From positions 1 to 64,000 of the forward strand of contig NZ_AUGR01000024.1 of assembly GCF_000422765.1 (NCBI RefSeq): a stretch of DNA of 64,000 nucleotides. Direction: 5' to 3'. Position 1 is the stretch's first letter. Each line of letters opens with the position of its first letter. Below are positions 27,731 to 39,263 of this stretch, one piece after another. This DNA is from Neptunomonas japonica DSM 18939. Lineage in GTDB: Bacteria > Pseudomonadota > Gammaproteobacteria > Pseudomonadales > Balneatricaceae. The notes beneath the pieces are model-generated. The model made no database searches. It worked only from the letters and a program-made list of their open reading frames with translations, and had not been told where the DNA came from. The position numbers and the translations under genes are program-made.

Positions 27731-27988
27731 ATGGCTCATAAGAAAGCGGGTGGTTCTACTCGAAATGGTCGCGACTCACAATCGAAACGTTTAGGTGTTA
27801 AGCGTTTTGGTGGTCAGGTTGTGATCGCAGGTAACATTATTGTTCGTCAGCGCGGTACGCATTTTCATGCAGGTACTGATGTAGGCATCGGAAAAGATCA
27901 CACTTTGTTTGCTAAAACAGATGGCGTGGTTAAATTCGAAGTTAAAGGCGCAAAAAACCGTAAATACGTCAGCATCGTCCCAGCGTAA
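27731..27988 (+). CDS. rpmA: Ribosomal protein L27 (bL27)
   Basis: L27 reaches the peptidyl-transferase centre with its N-terminal tail. The 85 residues start [20 protein letters not shown], the form without the cleavable Firmicute N-extension, and contain [22 protein letters not shown] terminator separates it from obg. Confidence 0.98.
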   Translation: MAHKKAGGSTRNGRDSQSKRLGVKRFGGQVVIAGNIIVRQRGTHFHAGTDVGIGKDHTLFAKTDGVVKFEVKGAKNRKYVSIVPA

Positions 27989-28006
27989 AAACTGGCTTTT
28001 TTGCTG

Positions 28007-28037
28007 AAAAAAGCTCCGCTGTGCGGGGCTTTTTTTG
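28007..28037 (+). terminator. Rho-independent terminator after rpmA
   Basis: AGCTCCGC (28012-28019) pairs with GCGGGGCT (28023-28030) with one G-T pair and a TGT loop, followed by eight T. obg begins 56 bases further on, so it either has its own promoter or depends on read-through. Confidence 0.9.
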
Positions 28038-28089
28038 TTTATGAGCAGTCCTCGCGCTATGCTAAGGCGGAGTTGTTCTTGGGAGATAG

Positions 28090-29298
<1,209 letters not shown>

Positions 29299-29319
29299 AT
29301 TTAGCGCGAAGAGGTAGTT

Positions 29320-30444
29320 GTGACGGTAAGTCGAGAGAAGTTGCAAAAAGCGCGGCGCTGGGTTGTTAAGATCGGCAGCGCGTTGTTGACTAATGATGGG
29401 CAGGGGTTGGATGAGGCGGCTATTAGTCGCTGGGTAGACCAGTTGGCGGCCTTAAAGCAGCAGGGTGTTGAGATTGTTCTGGTCTCATCAGGCGCTGTGG
29501 CTGAAGGAATGACGCGGCTTGGTTGGAGTGTTCGGCCCAAAGAGCTTAATCGCTTGCAGGCTGCTGCGGCTGTAGGGCAGATGGGGTTGGTGCAGGCGTA
29601 TGAAGCAAATTTTCAGCGCCATGGTACGCATACCGCTCAAATTTTGCTGACTCATGACGATCTAACTAATCGAAATCGCTATTTAAATGCTCGCGCAGCT
29701 CTTAAAACTTTGCTTGAGATGGGTGTCGTACCAGTCGTGAATGAAAATGACACTGTTGTGACTGATGAGATTAGGTTTGGTGATAATGACACCTTGGCTG
29801 CATTGGTTGCGAATTTGATTGAAGCTGATGGTGTTGTTTTGTTGACGGATCAGCATGGATTATATACGGCCGATCCTCGCTCAAACTCGCAGGCTGAGCT
29901 GATTTCGCAGGCGCGTGCTGAAGATGAATCTTTAGTTGCGGTTGCTGGTAGTGGTGGGAAATTGGGTCGGGGTGGTATGGCGACTAAGGTGAGAGCTGCG
30001 AAGCTTGCTGCTCGCTCTGGTGCGATAACGCTGATTGCTAGTGGGCGTGAAGAAGATGTGTTGTTGCGCCTGAAGCAGGGAGAGGTGCTGGGTACGCTCT
30101 TGGTGCCTGATCGTAACCCTATGGCGGCGAGAAAGCAGTGGTTGGCCGGGCATCTGCAAGCAAGAGGTACCTTAGTGCTTGATGCGGGCGCTGTGCTGGC
30201 TTTAACTGAGCGAGGTAAAAGTTTATTGCCTGCTGGCGTTAAAGGGCTCTCAGGTGAGTTTACGCGTGGAGAGATGGTGCTGATTGCTGATGAATCAGGG
30301 CGAATCGTTGCGCGAGGTTTGGTGAACTATGGGGCAGAGGATGCTCGTAAAATAGTAGGTAGGCCTAGTTCGATGATCTCAGCTGTGCTGGGCTATATTA
30401 GTGAAGAGGAGTTGGTGCATAGGGATAACTTGGTGCTGGCTTGA
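29320..30444 (+). CDS. proB: Glutamate 5-kinase, GTG start
   Basis: ProB phosphorylates glutamate in the first step of proline synthesis. The 374 residues have the amino-acid kinase domain ([18 protein letters not shown] near the start, [20 protein letters not shown] around residue 145) and a C-terminal PUA domain (about 280-374). The start codon is GTG at 29320, with GAGG eight bases upstream. It lies close to obg, an arrangement also found in Pseudomonas. proA is not in the window. Confidence 0.96.
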   Translation: MTVSREKLQKARRWVVKIGSALLTNDGQGLDEAAISRWVDQLAALKQQGVEIVLVSSGAVAEGMTRLGWSVRPKELNRLQAAAAVGQMGLVQAYEANFQRHGTHTAQILLTHDDLTNRNRYLNARAALKTLLEMGVVPVVNENDTVVTDEIRFGDNDTLAALVANLIEADGVVLLTDQHGLYTADPRSNSQAELISQARAEDESLVAVAGSGGKLGRGGMATKVRAAKLAARSGAITLIASGREEDVLLRLKQGEVLGTLLVPDRNPMAARKQWLAGHLQARGTLVLDAGAVLALTERGKSLLPAGVKGLSGEFTRGEMVLIADESGRIVARGLVNYGAEDARKIVGRPSSMISAVLGYISEEELVHRDNLVLA

Positions 30445-30472
30445 TTTTTATTGGTGTTGTAAAAAATAGATA

Positions 30473-30501
30473 TAAAAAAACCGGCAAAAGCCGGTTTTTT
30501 T
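30473..30501 (+). terminator. Bidirectional terminator between proB and rpsT
   Basis: CCGGC (30481-30485) pairs with GCCGG (30490-30494) around AAAA, with seven A to the left and seven T to the right. It also ends leftward transcription of rpsT. Confidence 0.93.
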
Positions 30502-30514
30502 AAAGCAGTGCTAA

Positions 30515-30778
30515 TTAAGCCATTGCTTTGATGCGTGCATTCATACGACTTTTACTGCGAGCAATTTTGTTTTTCTCAAAAATGCCTTTGTTCACAGAAG
30601 AGTCCATGAGGGGCTGTGCAACTTTTAATGCTTCGTTTGCAGCAGCTTTGTCGCCGCTAGCAATAGCAGCAACAACTTTTTTGATGTACGTTCGAACCAT
30701 GGAGCGGAGGCTAGCGTTATGCTGACGACGTTTCTCCGACTGGCGAGCGCGTTTACGGGATCCTGCGGAGTTAGCCAC
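30515..30778 (-). CDS. rpsT: Ribosomal protein S20 (bS20)
   Basis: S20 binds the bottom of the 30S body. The 87 residues begin MANSAGSRKRARQSEKRRQHN and end NKIARSKSRMNARIKAMA, a highly basic helical bundle. It is monocistronic with its own promoter and diverges from murJ. Confidence 0.97.
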   Translation of the reverse strand: MANSAGSRKRARQSEKRRQHNASLRSMVRTYIKKVVAAIASGDKAAANEALKVAQPLMDSSVNKGIFEKNKIARSKSRMNARIKAMA

Positions 30779-30842
30779 AATCCGGCTCCTTCAAGTTGGG
30801 TTAGTATCTATCCGGTGAATTCACCAGAATTTGAGACGCAAG

Positions 30843-30871
30843 ATTATTCATATTTCTGAGCCTGCTGTCAA
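30843..30871 (-). promoter_or_regulatory. Sigma-70 promoter of rpsT
   Basis: On the minus strand a perfect TTGACA (30871-30866), a 17-base spacer and AATAAT (30848-30843) precede rpsT, giving a leader of about 58 nt. Confidence 0.78.
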
Positions 30872-30942
30872 TAAAAACAAGCAAGTTTATTATAAAATCG
30901 ATAAGATGCGTGCCGTATAAGGTATCACGTAAAGGAAGTGTT

Positions 30943-32508
30943 GTGGGTAAAGGGGTTGTAGAAGATACGAAACGCCGTGGTGGGTTACTGCGTTCAAGCG
31001 GCATCGTAGGCATTATGACCATGCTTTCTCGCGTGTTGGGGCTGGTTAGAGATGTTGTCATTGCTAACTATTTTGGGGCTAGTGGAAGCGCCGATGCTTT
31101 TTTTGTGGCATTTAAGATTCCTAACTTCCTGAGACGTTTATTTGCTGAAGGTGCTTTTTCGCAAGCGTTTGTTCCTGTGTTATCGGAATACCAAACTCAG
31201 AAAGATCATGACGAAGTAAAGCGCTTAGTCGATAGAGTGGCCGGTACGCTAGGTCTTATACTGCTGGCAATTACTGTTGTAGCCGTCTTGGCTGCGCCAG
31301 TGTTGACTGCGGTGTTTGCTCCAGGTTTTTATATGGATCATGCGCACAAGTTTGATCTTGCATCTGAAATGCTGCGAATTACATTTCCCTATTTGTTACT
31401 TATATCCTTAACGGCCTTTGCTGGTGCTATTTTAAATACCTATGGCCGATTTGCTGTTCCTGCGTTCACGCCTGTGTTGTTAAATGTCTGCTTGATAGGC
31501 TCTGCCATTTTTCTGAGTCCTTTGTTTGATGAGCCCATTGTTGCGCTTGCATGGGGTGTGTTAATTGCAGGTGTGGTGCAGCTGATTTTTCAATTTCCTT
31601 TTTTGATGCATTTGAAACTGTTACCCAAGCCTGTGTTCGGTTGGCAGGATGAGGGTGTTCAGCGCATCCTTAAATTAATGATTCCGGCATTATTTGGTGT
31701 CTCTGTTGCTCAAATCAATTTGCTGCTTGATACCGTACTAGCTTCTTTCTTGCAAACCGGTAGTGTTTCTTGGTTGTATTACTCGGATCGCTTAACTGAG
31801 TTGCCATTGGGTGTGTTCGGTATAGCCATATCTACCGTTATTTTACCCAGCCTTGCACGTAAGCATGCGAGTCGTTCTTCGCAAGAGTTTGCTCATACCT
31901 TGGATTGGGCGGTGCGGATGATTTTGCTGATTGCGTTGCCGTCTGCGCTCGCACTTATTCTTTTGGCTGAACCGCTGATCATTACTTTGTTCAAATATGG
32001 CGCATTGACCGAAAGGGATGTGGTTATGTCTGCGATGAGTTTGCAGGCTTATGCCTGTGGGTTGTTAGCATTTATGTTAATTAAGGTGCTGGCTCCGGGG
32101 TATTTCTCGCGCCAGGATATGAAAACACCGGTGAAAATTGCCGTTCAAGCAATGGTTGCCAATATGGTGTTTAACTTATTGCTTATTTGGCACTTTCAGC
32201 ATGTGGGGTTGGCGATTGCGACGGCGCTATCCGCTTTTTTGAATGCTGCTATGTTGTTAAGAGGTTTGATACGCGAAAAGGTTTTTGTGTGGCAGCCTGG
32301 ATGGGGCGTGTTGTTGGTAAGGTTATTTTTAGCTCTGGCTGTTTTGTTTGCTGTCATAACGTGGCTTAGTCCTACTGTGGATGTGTGGATGGGTGCTGAT
32401 GTGTGGCTACGTGTTAAGCATATGTTGCTTGTGGTGGTTGCCGGAGCCGCCTCATATTTTACTGTATTAGTGCTTACGGGACTTAGATTGCGTCATATTC
32501 GAGCCTAA
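30943..32508 (+). CDS. murJ: Lipid II flippase MurJ
   Basis: MurJ moves lipid II across the inner membrane for peptidoglycan synthesis. The product of about 521 residues has the family start GLLRSSGIVGIMTMLSRVLGLVRD, here in part LLRSSGIVGIMTMLSRVLG, then SADAFFVAFKIPNFLRRLFAEGAFSQAFVP in segments, and about 14 hydrophobic stretches. GTG 30943 has AAAGGA at good spacing and gives the usual short N-terminus; an in-frame GTG at 30910 would add 11 residues without a good site. ribF, ileS, lspA and fkpB follow in the conserved order. Confidence 0.95.
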   Translation: MGKGVVEDTKRRGGLLRSSGIVGIMTMLSRVLGLVRDVVIANYFGASGSADAFFVAFKIPNFLRRLFAEGAFSQAFVPVLSEYQTQKDHDEVKRLVDRVAGTLGLILLAITVVAVLAAPVLTAVFAPGFYMDHAHKFDLASEMLRITFPYLLLISLTAFAGAILNTYGRFAVPAFTPVLLNVCLIGSAIFLSPLFDEPIVALAWGVLIAGVVQLIFQFPFLMHLKLLPKPVFGWQDEGVQRILKLMIPALFGVSVAQINLLLDTVLASFLQTGSVSWLYYSDRLTELPLGVFGIAISTVILPSLARKHASRSSQEFAHTLDWAVRMILLIALPSALALILLAEPLIITLFKYGALTERDVVMSAMSLQAYACGLLAFMLIKVLAPGYFSRQDMKTPVKIAVQAMVANMVFNLLLIWHFQHVGLAIATALSAFLNAAMLLRGLIREKVFVWQPGWGVLLVRLFLALAVLFAVITWLSPTVDVWMGADVWLRVKHMLLVVVAGAASYFTVLVLTGLRLRHIRA

Positions 32509-32582
32509 TTCGAATTTGCGGTACTCGTTGTATACTAAGTGAGCTATAATTCTGCGTTTTTATTGGGGTTGTATTAAATTCG

Positions 32583-33515
32583 ATGGAATTGATTCGCGGG
32601 CTGCATAACTTACGTCAAAAACACCGTGGATGTGTGGCTACTATCGGTAACTTTGATAGTGTCCACCTTGGGCACGTACGTGTATTGGAGCAAGTGAAAG
32701 CCAAAGCTCGAGAACTGGGGTTGCCGACTACCGTTATTATTTTTGAACCACAGCCCAGAGAATTCTTTGGCGGTGAAAGCGTTCCATCACGATTGACCCG
32801 CTTTGGCGAAAAAGTGCGCTTGTTGCGAGCTCAGGGCATTGATCGGGTGTTATGCCTAGCTTTTAATGCGCAGCTGCAAAAAATGACAGCGGCTGAGTTT
32901 GTAGAAAATTTGCTACTTAAAGGCCTTGAAGTGAAGCACTTTGTTGTAGGTGATGACTTCAGATTTGGCTGTGATCGCGCTGGCGATTATCAGATGTTGG
33001 AAGCTGTGGGTCAACAATATGGCTTTAGCGTTGTTAATACAGATACCTTTACGATTGCAGGTGAGCGTGTCAGCAGCACACGTGTTAGAAAAGTATTAGA
33101 GCAAAACGATTTTGATTTGGCTGAGCGCTTGCTAGGTCGGCGTTATCGTATAGCCGGGCGGGTTATGCATGGCCAGAAGCTAGGTCGTCAGTTAGGTGTG
33201 CCCACTGCAAACATTCGCATGCATCGATTTATTGCGCCGTTGCGAGGTGTTTATGCCGTTACTATGTATCGTGAGGAGCAGATGTTGGGACAGGGTGTAT
33301 GCAATATAGGTATGCGCCCAACCGTTAATGGCACTCAGCCAGTTTTAGAGGTTCATCTACTTGACTTTGATGAAGACCTTTATGGACAGCTACTCAGTGT
33401 AGAGTTTGAAACTTTCCTGAGAAAAGAACAGAAATTTGACGGGCTAGAACAGCTTCGCAAACAAATCTTTAATGATATAGAGGTTGCGCAAACTTACTTT
33501 GCCCAACCTAAATGA
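32583..33515 (+). CDS. ribF: Bifunctional riboflavin kinase/FAD synthetase
   Basis: RibF phosphorylates riboflavin to FMN and adenylylates it to FAD. The 310 residues have an N-terminal nucleotidyltransferase domain (TIGNFDSVHLGH near residue 20, SSTRVRKVL near 165) and a C-terminal kinase domain (GRRYRIAGRVMHGQKLGRQLGVPTANI in segments, near residues 185-212, then CNIGMRPTVNG). A perfect TATAAT lies at 32545-32550 but without a good -35. ileS follows 15 bases later. Confidence 0.97.
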   Translation: MELIRGLHNLRQKHRGCVATIGNFDSVHLGHVRVLEQVKAKARELGLPTTVIIFEPQPREFFGGESVPSRLTRFGEKVRLLRAQGIDRVLCLAFNAQLQKMTAAEFVENLLLKGLEVKHFVVGDDFRFGCDRAGDYQMLEAVGQQYGFSVVNTDTFTIAGERVSSTRVRKVLEQNDFDLAERLLGRRYRIAGRVMHGQKLGRQLGVPTANIRMHRFIAPLRGVYAVTMYREEQMLGQGVCNIGMRPTVNGTQPVLEVHLLDFDEDLYGQLLSVEFETFLRKEQKFDGLEQLRKQIFNDIEVAQTYFAQPK

Positions 33516-33530
33516 TCTGGAATAAATGTG

Positions 33531-36362
33531 ATGACCGACTATAAAGCGACATTGAACCTGCCGGATACTGAATTTCCAATGCGTGGAAATCTGGCTAAGC
33601 GCGAACCCGATATGCTGAAAAAATGGCAAGATATGGGCTTATATCAGCGAATTCGTGAAATCAATGCAGGTCGTCCCAAGTTTATTCTGCATGATGGCCC
33701 TCCATACGCTAACGGCAATATTCATCTTGGCCATGCAGTAAACAAAGTACTGAAAGATATTATTATTAAGTCCAAAACATTGGATGGCTTTGATGCGCCA
33801 TACGTGCCTGGTTGGGATTGTCACGGCTTGCCAATCGAGCACAAAGTAGAGGTTACCCACGGTAAAAACATGGGCGCAGACAAAACGCGTGAGCTATGTC
33901 GCAGTTATGCTCATGAGCAGATTGAAGGCCAGAAAGACGACTTTATTCGTTTGGGTGTGTTTGGCGATTGGGCAAATCCATATAAAACTATGGATTTTGC
34001 TAGTGAGGCGGGTGAAATTCGCGCATTAGGAAAAATGGTTGAAGGCGGTTACGTTTTCAAAGGCTTGAAGCCGGTTAACTGGTGTTTTGATTGTGGTTCG
34101 GCATTGGCTGAGGCTGAAGTTGAATATGCAGACAAAAAGTCTTCTGCAATTGATGTTGCCTTTGAATGTAAAGATAGTGAAAAATTGGCTACTGCTTTTG
34201 GGTTAGCCGCTTTAGATAAGCCTGCTTTTTCAGTTATCTGGACAACAACGCCGTGGACTATTCCTGCTAACCAAGCGATGAATGTTCATCCTGAATTTGA
34301 TTACGCCTTGGTAGATACGGGTGAACGCTACTTATTGCTAGCAGCAGAGCTGGTGGATAGCTGCTTGGAACGTTATGAGTTACAAGGAAATATCGTTGCT
34401 AAAACAACGGGCGTAGCGTTAGAGAATATCGCATTTCAGCATCCGCTATATGATCGTGAGTCGCCGATTTATTTGGCTGACTATGTGGCACTCGATGCCG
34501 GTACAGGTATTGTGCATTCATCACCCGCTTATGGTGTAGATGACTTTGTCACTTGCCGTAGCTATGGGATGGAGTTTGACCAAATCCTCAGCATTGTTAA
34601 GGCAGATGGGGTTTATATTGATGACTTAGCGGACTTCGGTGGCCTGTCAATATGGGATGCTAGCCCTAAGATTGTTGAAAAGTTACGTGAAAATCAGCGT
34701 TTGTTAACGCATAAAACTATTACTCACAGCTATATGCATTGCTGGCGCCATAAAACGCCGCTGATCTATCGTGCAACAGCGCAATGGTTTGTTGGTATGG
34801 ATAAGCAGGCTAACTCTGGTACAACATTACGTGAAAGTGCACTAGAGGCAATTGAACAAACTCAGTTTGTTCCTGCTTGGGGTAAACCTCGCTTACATAG
34901 CATGATTGCTAACCGCCCTGATTGGTGTATCTCACGTCAACGTAACTGGGGCGTGCCGATTCCGTTCTTTTTGCATAAAGAGACAGGTGAGCTACATCAG
35001 AATACTGTAGCTTTGATGGAGCAAGTTGCATTACGTGTTGAGAAAGAAGGAATTGAAGCTTGGTTTAAGCTAGAAGCTGCTGAACTATTGGGTGATGAAG
35101 CTGATCAGTACGAGAAAGTAACAGACACGTTAGACGTATGGTTTGACTCTGGAACAACACACTGGCATGTCATGCGTGGTTCTCACCCTATGGGACATGA
35201 TCAAGGCCCCCGTGCTGATCTTTACTTGGAAGGCTCGGATCAGCACCGTGGTTGGTTCCACTCATCGCTGTTGACGGGTTGTGCGATTGATGGAAATGCA
35301 CCTTATAAAGAACTTCTCACGCACGGTTTTACCGTAGATGAGAAGGGTTACAAGATGTCTAAGTCTTTAGGTAATACGGTTGCTCCGCAAGAAGTTACGG
35401 GTACATTGGGTGCTGATATTTTACGCCTATGGGTCGCTTCCACTGATTATTCAGGTGAAATGGCAGTCTCTAAGCAGATTCTGCAGCGTACTGCGGATTC
35501 ATATCGCCGAATTCGTAATACATCGCGTTTCTTGTTAGCTAACCTCAATGGTTTTGACCCGGTTACTGATCTAGTAGCACCTAAGGATATGTTGGCACTG
35601 GATCGTTGGGCTGTGGATGCTACGGCGCGTTTGCAGGAGAAAGTGAAAGAGTCTTATGCGAGCTATCGTTTCTTAGATGTTTATCAGCAAGTGCATCACT
35701 TCTGTGTACAGGAGTTGGGTGGCTTTTATCTAGATATCATTAAGGATCGCCAGTACACCACTAAAGCGGATAGCTTAGTACGACACTCTTGCCAGACGGC
35801 GTTGTACCATATTGCGCAGGCGATCACACGTTGGATTGCGCCTATCCTTAGCTTTACGGCTGAAGAGATCTATGCAGCCTTACCAGGTAAAGATAAGAGC
35901 GAAAGTATCTTCCTCGAAACCTGGTATGAAGGTTTGTTTGAGCTTGATGCAGAGGTCGCTTTTGACCGTGAGTATTGGGCGCGTATTTTTGAAGTTAAAA
36001 GCGCCGTGAATAAGGTGCTAGAAGAAGCGCGTAATGAAAAGTTAGTGAAAGCTTCTTTATCTACCGAAGCAACACTGTATGTGAATGACAGTATTATGAC
36101 TGATCTCGAGCGTTTAGGAACAGAGTTACGCTTTGTATTGATTACCTCTGAAGCCGCTTTGAAACCGCTTAGCGAAGCAGGGGATGCGCGTGATACAGAG
36201 CTAGAAGGTATGAAAGTGGCATTAAAAGCATCTGAGCATGTTAAATGCGAGCGTTGCTGGCATCATCGTGAAGATGTGGGCGCTAATGCAGAGCATCCTG
36301 AACTTTGTACCCGTTGCGTTGATAATGTTTATGGTGAGGGTGAAGCACGACAGTTTGCTTAA
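33531..36362 (+). CDS. ileS: Isoleucyl-tRNA synthetase
   Basis: IleRS charges tRNA-Ile and edits mischarged valine. The 943 residues have HLGH at 65-68 (the HIGH motif), the CP1 editing domain ([13 protein letters not shown] near 237), KMSKS at 608-612, and a C-terminal zinc site with Cys906, Cys909, Cys926 and Cys929. This is the E. coli-type enzyme, not the mupirocin-resistant type 2 form. ATG 33531 is used; an overlapping GTG at 33528 would add one residue. Confidence 0.98.
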   Translation: MTDYKATLNLPDTEFPMRGNLAKREPDMLKKWQDMGLYQRIREINAGRPKFILHDGPPYANGNIHLGHAVNKVLKDIIIKSKTLDGFDAPYVPGWDCHGLPIEHKVEVTHGKNMGADKTRELCRSYAHEQIEGQKDDFIRLGVFGDWANPYKTMDFASEAGEIRALGKMVEGGYVFKGLKPVNWCFDCGSALAEAEVEYADKKSSAIDVAFECKDSEKLATAFGLAALDKPAFSVIWTTTPWTIPANQAMNVHPEFDYALVDTGERYLLLAAELVDSCLERYELQGNIVAKTTGVALENIAFQHPLYDRESPIYLADYVALDAGTGIVHSSPAYGVDDFVTCRSYGMEFDQILSIVKADGVYIDDLADFGGLSIWDASPKIVEKLRENQRLLTHKTITHSYMHCWRHKTPLIYRATAQWFVGMDKQANSGTTLRESALEAIEQTQFVPAWGKPRLHSMIANRPDWCISRQRNWGVPIPFFLHKETGELHQNTVALMEQVALRVEKEGIEAWFKLEAAELLGDEADQYEKVTDTLDVWFDSGTTHWHVMRGSHPMGHDQGPRADLYLEGSDQHRGWFHSSLLTGCAIDGNAPYKELLTHGFTVDEKGYKMSKSLGNTVAPQEVTGTLGADILRLWVASTDYSGEMAVSKQILQRTADSYRRIRNTSRFLLANLNGFDPVTDLVAPKDMLALDRWAVDATARLQEKVKESYASYRFLDVYQQVHHFCVQELGGFYLDIIKDRQYTTKADSLVRHSCQTALYHIAQAITRWIAPILSFTAEEIYAALPGKDKSESIFLETWYEGLFELDAEVAFDREYWARIFEVKSAVNKVLEEARNEKLVKASLSTEATLYVNDSIMTDLERLGTELRFVLITSEAALKPLSEAGDARDTELEGMKVALKASEHVKCERCWHHREDVGANAEHPELCTRCVDNVYGEGEARQFA

Positions 36363-36368
36363 AATATA

Positions 36369-36911
36369 ATGACAGAATTGCAGAAGGGAAAAAGCTTGGG
36401 CTCGTTAAAGTGGTTGTGGCTAACGGTATTTGTGTTAGCTGCAGACCTGCTTAGTAAAAACTTTGCCCAAGAATGGTTGGATTATGGTGTCCCTGTGGCA
36501 CTGTTTTCTGGCTTGGATATGACTCTGCTTTACAACCGAGGCGCGGCTTTTAGCTTTTTATCAGATGCCAGTGGCTGGCAGCGCTGGCTGTTTGTTGTGA
36601 TTGCGGTGGTAATCAGTATTGTTTTGATAGTATGGCTAAAACGTACTGAAACGCGCCAGTGGTGGCTGGGTATGGGGCTTGCTCTGATTCTTGGAGGCGC
36701 TTTAGGTAATTTACATGACCGGATTCTTCTGGGTTACGTTGTAGATTTCATCTCTGTCTATTATCAATCCTACTTTTTTCCTGCGTTTAATCTGGCAGAC
36801 AGCGCTATCACGCTCGGCGCCGCTATTATGATTATTGATATGCTATTTCTGGAAAAGCAAAACGATGATGCTGATGATCTTCAACAACATAAGAGCCGGA
36901 GAAAGGCATGA
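36369..36911 (+). CDS. lspA: Prolipoprotein signal peptidase II
   Basis: LspA cleaves signal peptides of diacylglyceryl-modified prolipoproteins in the inner membrane. The 180 residues have four membrane segments and the conserved boxes YNRGAAF (55-61), GNLHDR (113-118), VVDFI with catalytic Asp126 and FNLADS with catalytic Asp144. It follows ileS by 6 bases and overlaps fkpB by 4. Confidence 0.97.
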   Translation: MTELQKGKSLGSLKWLWLTVFVLAADLLSKNFAQEWLDYGVPVALFSGLDMTLLYNRGAAFSFLSDASGWQRWLFVVIAVVISIVLIVWLKRTETRQWWLGMGLALILGGALGNLHDRILLGYVVDFISVYYQSYFFPAFNLADSAITLGAAIMIIDMLFLEKQNDDADDLQQHKSRRKA

Positions 36912-37339
36912 GTGAGCAAATCATAGGCCCTGAGAAAACAATCACACTACATTTTGAGATCCGTTTACAAAATGGTGATGTAGTCGACAGTAATTTTGCT
37001 AACCAACCCGCTACCTTTACTGTGGGTGATGGCAATATGCTAGCAGGGTTTGAAGCAGCTATATTTGGTTTGAAAGTAGGTGATCGTCAAATATTTAAGA
37101 TCACGCCTGAGCATGGGTTTGGTATGCCAAACCCAAGTAATATTCAAAAAGTGGGGCGTGAAAGCTTTTCTGGTATTGAATTAGAGACAGGCTTGGTGAT
37201 TGGTTTTCAAGATGCGAGCGGTGAGCTACCAGGTGTTGTTGTTTCATTTGATGATATAAATGTAGAAGTGGATTTCAATCACCCGCTAGCCGGAAAAGAC
37301 TTGGAGTTTGAAGTAAAAATATTAGATGTAGCTGCATAA
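36908..37339 (+). CDS. fkpB: FKBP-type peptidyl-prolyl isomerase, SlpA type
   Basis: FkpB/SlpA is a cytoplasmic prolyl isomerase and chaperone. The 143 residues contain the split FKBP domain (LHFEIRLQNGDVVDS, then FTVGDGNMLAGFEAAIFGLKVGD in segments) with the inserted IF domain (about 70-125) and the ending VDFNHPLAGKDLEFEVKI. It overlaps lspA by 4 bases. In Pseudomonas and E. coli ispH comes next; here it is missing and a minor-pilin gene follows after 263 bases. Confidence 0.95.
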   Translation: MSEQIIGPEKTITLHFEIRLQNGDVVDSNFANQPATFTVGDGNMLAGFEAAIFGLKVGDRQIFKITPEHGFGMPNPSNIQKVGRESFSGIELETGLVIGFQDASGELPGVVVSFDDINVEVDFNHPLAGKDLEFEVKILDVAA

Positions 37340-37353
37340 CTGCTCCTCATTAT

Positions 37354-37387
37354 GGAAGGATGTCTAACAATCAATGTTGCTCCTTCC
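37354..37387 (+). terminator. Possible terminator after fkpB
   Basis: GGAAGGA (37354-37360) pairs with TCCTTCC (37381-37387), with an inner AACA/TGTT helix. A pyrimidine-rich tract follows, not a clean T-run. The remainder of the 263-base gap to the pilin genes is AT-rich, and I found no convincing promoter in it. Confidence 0.45.
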
Positions 37388-37602
37388 TCTTCCCTGCTAG
37401 TTTCTTTTTCGTACTTCCGCTGTTGCTACTTTAGCTATAAAAATGGCCACTTCTATTTTTTGACCTATACTCATAATACGAAGTGTTTAGATTTTGTACA
37501 GCAGATAAATTTTTACAATAGTTGAGTTCAATCTTCATGGACAGAAGATCAATCAATGGGAAGGGATGACAATGGCCACACGCGAATAACTAAACAGAAA
37601 AT

Positions 37603-38094
37603 ATGAAGCGAAATTTAGGTTTTACACTAATTGAATTGATGGTGACATTGGCAGTGCTAGTGATATTAATTACTGTCGCCATCCCTGGTTTTACAAACCT
37701 GATTCAGAATAGCCGTTCTGCTGCTTTAGCCAATAGTATTGTGATTGCCTTAAATGTTGCTCGAAGTGAGGCTGTAAAAAGGAATGCATTGGTAAATTTA
37801 TGCCCAGGTAATGATGGAACGGCGTGCCCTGGGAGCTGGACGAATGGTTGGCTTGTGCAGCTAAACACCGGGGCTGCAACTATACAGATATGGGATGCTC
37901 CTGATACAGGCGCTGTTATTGCTCAGGTAGGAGGAAATTCTACTATTAGATTTGATGGCAGTGGTCGTATGACATTACCGGCAGCGGCTGTCACTATTAA
38001 TAGTCGCTACCCTAACTGCACCGGCCAGCAAGCCAGGCAGATACAAATTAGTACTACAGGGCGGGTCAGTGTGACACGAGCCGCTTGTCCATAG
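37603..38094 (+). CDS. Type IV minor pseudopilin, GspH/FimT-FimU type
   Basis: This protein has 163 residues and a class III signal: MKRNLG before the cleavage site and FTLIELMV after it, so PilD would cut after Gly6, leaving Glu at +5. A hydrophobic helix covers about 7-30, and a C-terminal GspH-like domain follows with NVARSEAVKRNA near 48-59 and two cysteine pairs that could form disulfides. It heads the operon in the position of P. aeruginosa fimU, which primes pilus assembly together with PilVWXE and PilY1. The ribosome-binding site is weak. Confidence 0.88.
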   Translation: MKRNLGFTLIELMVTLAVLVILITVAIPGFTNLIQNSRSAALANSIVIALNVARSEAVKRNALVNLCPGNDGTACPGSWTNGWLVQLNTGAATIQIWDAPDTGAVIAQVGGNSTIRFDGSGRMTLPAAAVTINSRYPNCTGQQARQIQISTTGRVSVTRAACP

Positions 38095-38103
38095 AGTGAT
38101 GTT

Positions 38104-38535
38104 ATGAAATATGCGTATATGCAAAACAGTAATCAATCAGGGTCTACATTGATTGAGGTACTAATAACAGTGCTAGTGCTGTCTATAGGCTTACTTGGAA
38201 TGGCGACATTGCAGTTTGATGCAGTGAAGTTAAATCACGATGCATTTCTACGCTCACAAGCTGTCAACCTTGCTTACGATATGTCTGATCGTATTAGATC
38301 TAACCGCTCGGCAGCAAGAGATGGCGATTACGATACTCAGCCTGCACCAACGGGTATCGACGCCACTGCTGCAGCTGACATAACCGCATGGCAAGCAAAT
38401 TTAGCAGCTGCTTTACCCACAGGCACAGGAACCATTGCTCGAAACAGTGAAGAGTTTACAGTTCAGGTGTGCTGGGATGAGAGTAGAGGCGGTGGCGCTC
38501 CTGCGACCTGCTTTTCATTTGTGACGGGGCTGTGA
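38104..38535 (+). CDS. pilV: Type IV minor pilin PilV
   Basis: The 143 residues carry a prepilin signal with cleavage after Gly13 (QSG/STLIEVLI) and Glu at +5; Ser at +1 is less common than Phe or Met. The region VLSIGLLGMATLQFDAVKLNHDAFLRSQA, given here in part as LLGMATLQ and LRSQAVNLAYDMSDRIRSNR, is typical of PilV. It would join the initiating minor-pilin complex in the inner membrane. Its stop overlaps the pilW start by one base. Confidence 0.92.
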   Translation: MKYAYMQNSNQSGSTLIEVLITVLVLSIGLLGMATLQFDAVKLNHDAFLRSQAVNLAYDMSDRIRSNRSAARDGDYDTQPAPTGIDATAAADITAWQANLAAALPTGTGTIARNSEEFTVQVCWDESRGGGAPATCFSFVTGL

Positions 38536-39263
38536 TGATAGCAATTAAAGAGATGAAGAGTTCAAACCAGCAAGCTGGCTTTTCACTGATTGAACTCATG
38601 ATAGCTATGTTATTGGGGCTGGTTTTGATCGGGGGAGTTATTAGTGTGTTTTTGTCATCCAGTCAAACATATAGACTGCAAGAGGCTATGTTCCGTGTTC
38701 AGGAGTCTGGCCGGTTTGCATTAGACATTATGTTGCGTGATCTACGTGATGCGGGATTTCAAGATTTGCTACCAGTTAATAGCAGTCGAGATACCAGTAT
38801 TACCGCCGTACAAGGGTTTCAGGCAGTCGCTCCTTTACCGGCTAATGTTGTCGCTGGCGTGACGAGTGAGATACTTTCAATACCGGCAAATTCAGCAGGT
38901 TCAGGTGGCGGTGTTGTTTACTATGTAGCTCCTGATGCAGGAGGTCAGCGAGCATTGTTTAGAAATGTAAATGCTGTTGTTGAAGGGGTCGAAGATGTTG
39001 CTTTCACTTATGGGATAGATACCAACAGTGACAGAGAGCCCGATACTTATTTGGGTGTGGCTGCTGTAGGGGCTGCGCAATGGAGTGATGTGGTGACTGT
39101 GCGTATTAGCTTCCTCGTTGCCAGTAATGATGCTGGAGTAGTTGATCAGGTCCAAGCGGCACCAACCCCATTTAATGCCGCGCCTTATACAGTAACTACT
39201 ACAGATAGACGTTTATATAAGGTCTACACTACAACCGTAGCGCTTCGAAATAAGATGCCTTAA
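38535..39263 (+). CDS. pilW: Type IV minor pilin PilW
   Basis: The 242-residue product has a prepilin signal cleaved after Gly15 (QQAG/FSLIELMIAMLLGLVLIGGV in outline) with Glu at +5. The VQESGRFALDIMLRDLRDAGFQ segment that follows is seen in PilW proteins as ESGRFALDIMLRDLRDAG. ATG 38535 overlaps the pilV stop (TGATG); an upstream in-frame GTG at 38532 is possible. PilW links PilV, PilX and PilE in the tip complex of P. aeruginosa. Confidence 0.92.
   Translation: MIAIKEMKSSNQQAGFSLIELMIAMLLGLVLIGGVISVFLSSSQTYRLQEAMFRVQESGRFALDIMLRDLRDAGFQDLLPVNSSRDTSITAVQGFQAVAPLPANVVAGVTSEILSIPANSAGSGGGVVYYVAPDAGGQRALFRNVNAVVEGVEDVAFTYGIDTNSDREPDTYLGVAAVGAAQWSDVVTVRISFLVASNDAGVVDQVQAAPTPFNAAPYTVTTTDRRLYKVYTTTVALRNKMP

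Noticed and set aside
30910-30942. Longer murJ start at GTG 30910
   Set aside because: No ribosome-binding site; the extension is not seen in the family, while GTG 30943 has AAAGGA at correct spacing.
37340-37602. A remnant of ispH between fkpB and the pilin genes
   Set aside because: No frame in this 263-base gap shows IspH motifs; it is AT-rich non-coding sequence.
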